From positions 1 through 24,652 of the forward strand of contig JANXXV010000900.1 of assembly GCA_025350445.1 (NCBI GenBank): a stretch of DNA of 24,652 bases. Reading direction: 5' to 3'. Of the stretch, positions 23,218 to 24,652 are shown piece by piece; the stretch's first letter is position 1, and each line of letters begins with the position of its first letter. Position numbers and translations under genes: made by a program. Source of the DNA: Bryobacteraceae bacterium (GTDB taxonomy: Bacteria > Acidobacteriota > Terriglobia > Bryobacterales > Bryobacteraceae). The notes beneath the pieces are model-generated. The model worked only from the letters and a program-made list of their open reading frames with translations, made no database searches and was not told where the DNA came from.

Positions 23218-24652
23218 ATGAGGCAAGTTCTTCTGTTGTCGATCGTCGCGCTAGGTTGGTCTTCCGCCATGCGGGCGCAAAGTTCGGCCGAGTTCATTGG
23301 AACGGTGACCGATCCATCCGGCGCCCCGGTCGCAGGGGCCAAGGTCACCACTACCGAGGCGGCTACCGGACTTCAGCGCACCGCCACCACTAGTGGAGAA
23401 GGCTTCTACACGCTTCCGTCCATGCGCCCGGCCGCTTACAAGATGAGTGTGGAATCGCCCGGCTTTCGAACCTCCATCGAGTCGGGAGTCACACTGGAAG
23501 CCGATCAGAAGGCCACTGTCAATTTCAAGCTGGAATTGGGTGCGGTGTCGGAAACAGTTTCGGTTCAGGCATCCACGTCCCAGGTGGACACCTCAACCGG
23601 GACCATCCGGCAGGTTGTCGATACTTCACGCATTGTGGAACTTCCTCTCAACGGCCGCAATGCCGCCACACTGACGTTGACGGTAGCGGGCGCGGCACAA
23701 GCGCCGTTGAGTGGAGCGGATCAGGGGTCCGGCAAAACCTTTCCCGGAGCCGTAGCCTATTCGGTTAACGGCAGCCGTCAAAACGAAACGAGCTACATGC
23801 TGGATGGCGCTAACAACATGGACTCCTACTCGAACGTGAACGCGCCATTTCCCTTCCCGGACGCCTTGCAGGAATTCAGCGTGCAGACCAGCAACTACAG
23901 CGCCGAATACGGGCAGAACGCCGGTGGCGTGGTCAATGTAGTCACCAAGTCGGGAACAAATCAATTTCACGGAGACTTGTTCGAATTTAATCGGAACGCG
24001 GTGTTCAACGCACGCAACTATTTTGCCGCTGCCCGCGATCCGCTCAAAAGGAACCAGTTTGGCGGCACGGTTGGCGGCCCGGTGGTTCTGCCTTTCTACA
24101 ATGGACGCGACAAAACGTTCGTCTTCTTCGGTTACCAGGGTACGCGCATCAGCACCTTCCAAGGCGGGTTGAGCGCGTTCATGCCAACGGCCGCGAACCT
24201 GCAGGGTGACTTTTCCAATGTGTCGACTGTAAACCCGAACAACCCGCTGGGACGGGCGATTGCCATTGTGGATCCGGACACTGGCCAGCCGTTCCCCGGT
24301 AATCGCATTCCGCTGAGCCGCTTCGACCCGGCTTCTCAGGGTTTAACCAAGTACTTGCCCGTCGGCGTTGGAAACGGCAGCGTCTTTTACACCCTGCCGA
24401 ATAAGCAGTCCTTCAACGAAGAGATTGTGCGCGTCGACCACTCTTTCGGTGAGAAGGACCGGCTGACGGGCCGTTATTACGCAAACACCTTCTCTACTCC
24501 GTCCGTCTGGGATCCGAAATTCGCGGTTGCCTATGTGGATAGCGTGGATTTCTTCATGCAGAACGCGATGGTGCAGGAGACCCACATCTTCCGCCCGAAC
24601 CTGCTGAACGATTTCAGGCTGGGTTTTCTTAGCGAGCACAATAAGCGTATCG
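23218..24652 (+). CDS. TonB-dependent receptor 3, Oar-like (partial, C-terminus outside window)
   Basis: Open frame of 478 codons from ATG 23218, preceded by a strong AGGAGG, running past the window end. The signal peptide MRQVLLLSIVALGWSSAMRA is followed by a CarboxypepD_reg-like domain (FIGTVTDPSGAPVAGAKVTT to NFKLELGAVSETVSV). The plug follows, with RIVELPLNGRNAATLTLTV, SVNGSRQNETSYMLDGANN and NYSAEYGQNAGGVVNVVTKS, and then the first barrel strands (FFGYQGTRISTFQ, DRLTGRYYANTF). The LPLNGRN motif groups it with receptor 1 rather than receptor 2. Lying 48 bp after the DUF1501 gene, it is probably the third gene of that operon, coupling outer-membrane binding to periplasmic processing. Confidence 0.94.
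   Translation, partial: MRQVLLLSIVALGWSSAMRAQSSAEFIGTVTDPSGAPVAGAKVTTTEAATGLQRTATTSGEGFYTLPSMRPAAYKMSVESPGFRTSIESGVTLEADQKATVNFKLELGAVSETVSVQASTSQVDTSTGTIRQVVDTSRIVELPLNGRNAATLTLTVAGAAQAPLSGADQGSGKTFPGAVAYSVNGSRQNETSYMLDGANNMDSYSNVNAPFPFPDALQEFSVQTSNYSAEYGQNAGGVVNVVTKSGTNQFHGDLFEFNRNAVFNARNYFAAARDPLKRNQFGGTVGGPVVLPFYNGRDKTFVFFGYQGTRISTFQGGLSAFMPTAANLQGDFSNVSTVNPNNPLGRAIAIVDPDTGQPFPGNRIPLSRFDPASQGLTKYLPVGVGNGSVFYTLPNKQSFNEEIVRVDHSFGEKDRLTGRYYANTFSTPSVWDPKFAVAYVDSVDFFMQNAMVQETHIFRPNLLNDFRLGFLSEHNKRI

Overview
The window looks like part of an acidobacterial genome of the Solibacter/Bryobacter type. This is inferred from gene content and not from a marker gene. There are three very large Oar-like TonB-dependent receptors with an N-terminal carboxypeptidase-regulatory-like domain, and two pairs of cytochrome-type DUF1549/DUF1553 (PSCyt/PSD1) proteins with Tat-exported DUF1501 proteins. 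This combination is typical of Acidobacteria and Planctomycetes/Verrucomicrobia that digest complex organic matter. The flanks are GC-rich; the segment around 12.0-14.85 kb is visibly more AT-rich and has the character of an accessory insertion.

Layout. Positions 1-3817 (minus strand): a two-gene unit of PSCyt/PSD1 protein and DUF1501 protein, the latter cut by the window edge. 4142-7423 (minus): TonB-dependent receptor 1. 7668-8678 (plus): a D-2-hydroxyacid dehydrogenase whose frame is intact except for two in-frame TAG codons. 8675-11776 (minus): an operon for a 2-oxoacid/acetoin dehydrogenase complex (E1-alpha, E1-beta, E2; no E3 present). The receptor, the dehydrogenase and the E1/E2 operon each have a TTGACA-type promoter with a palindrome-like operator at or just after the -10 box. 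Two of the three operators share the core TGGTAYAACC, so the three units may form one regulon for uptake and oxidation of a hydroxy- or oxo-acid-yielding substrate.

12057-13555 is a dead IS1595-family element. Its transposase has been broken by two insertions that can be removed exactly on paper: a 73-bp insert with 21-bp repeats, and a 164-bp MITE with 17-bp inverted ends and a 5-bp target duplication. Removing both restores one 322-codon frame. A small antisense passenger ORF lies at its right end. Against that end sits a candidate class II (serine-type, long variable arm) tRNA with an isoleucine anticodon GAT, with an irregular acceptor/T-arm. Three hypothetical genes follow (13.66-14.83 kb).

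14950-18417 (minus): TonB-dependent receptor 2. 18418-18859: a 442-bp divergent intergenic region with a promoter and a strong long hairpin. 18860-24652 (plus): a second PSCyt/PSD1 - DUF1501 - TonB-dependent receptor unit with short spacings, the last gene running off the window.

The most unusual items are the serine-like tRNA with anticodon GAT next to the IS end, the double-amber dehydrogenase, the shared operator-like sites, and the nested insertions in the transposase. No CRISPR array, rRNA or complete phage was seen.
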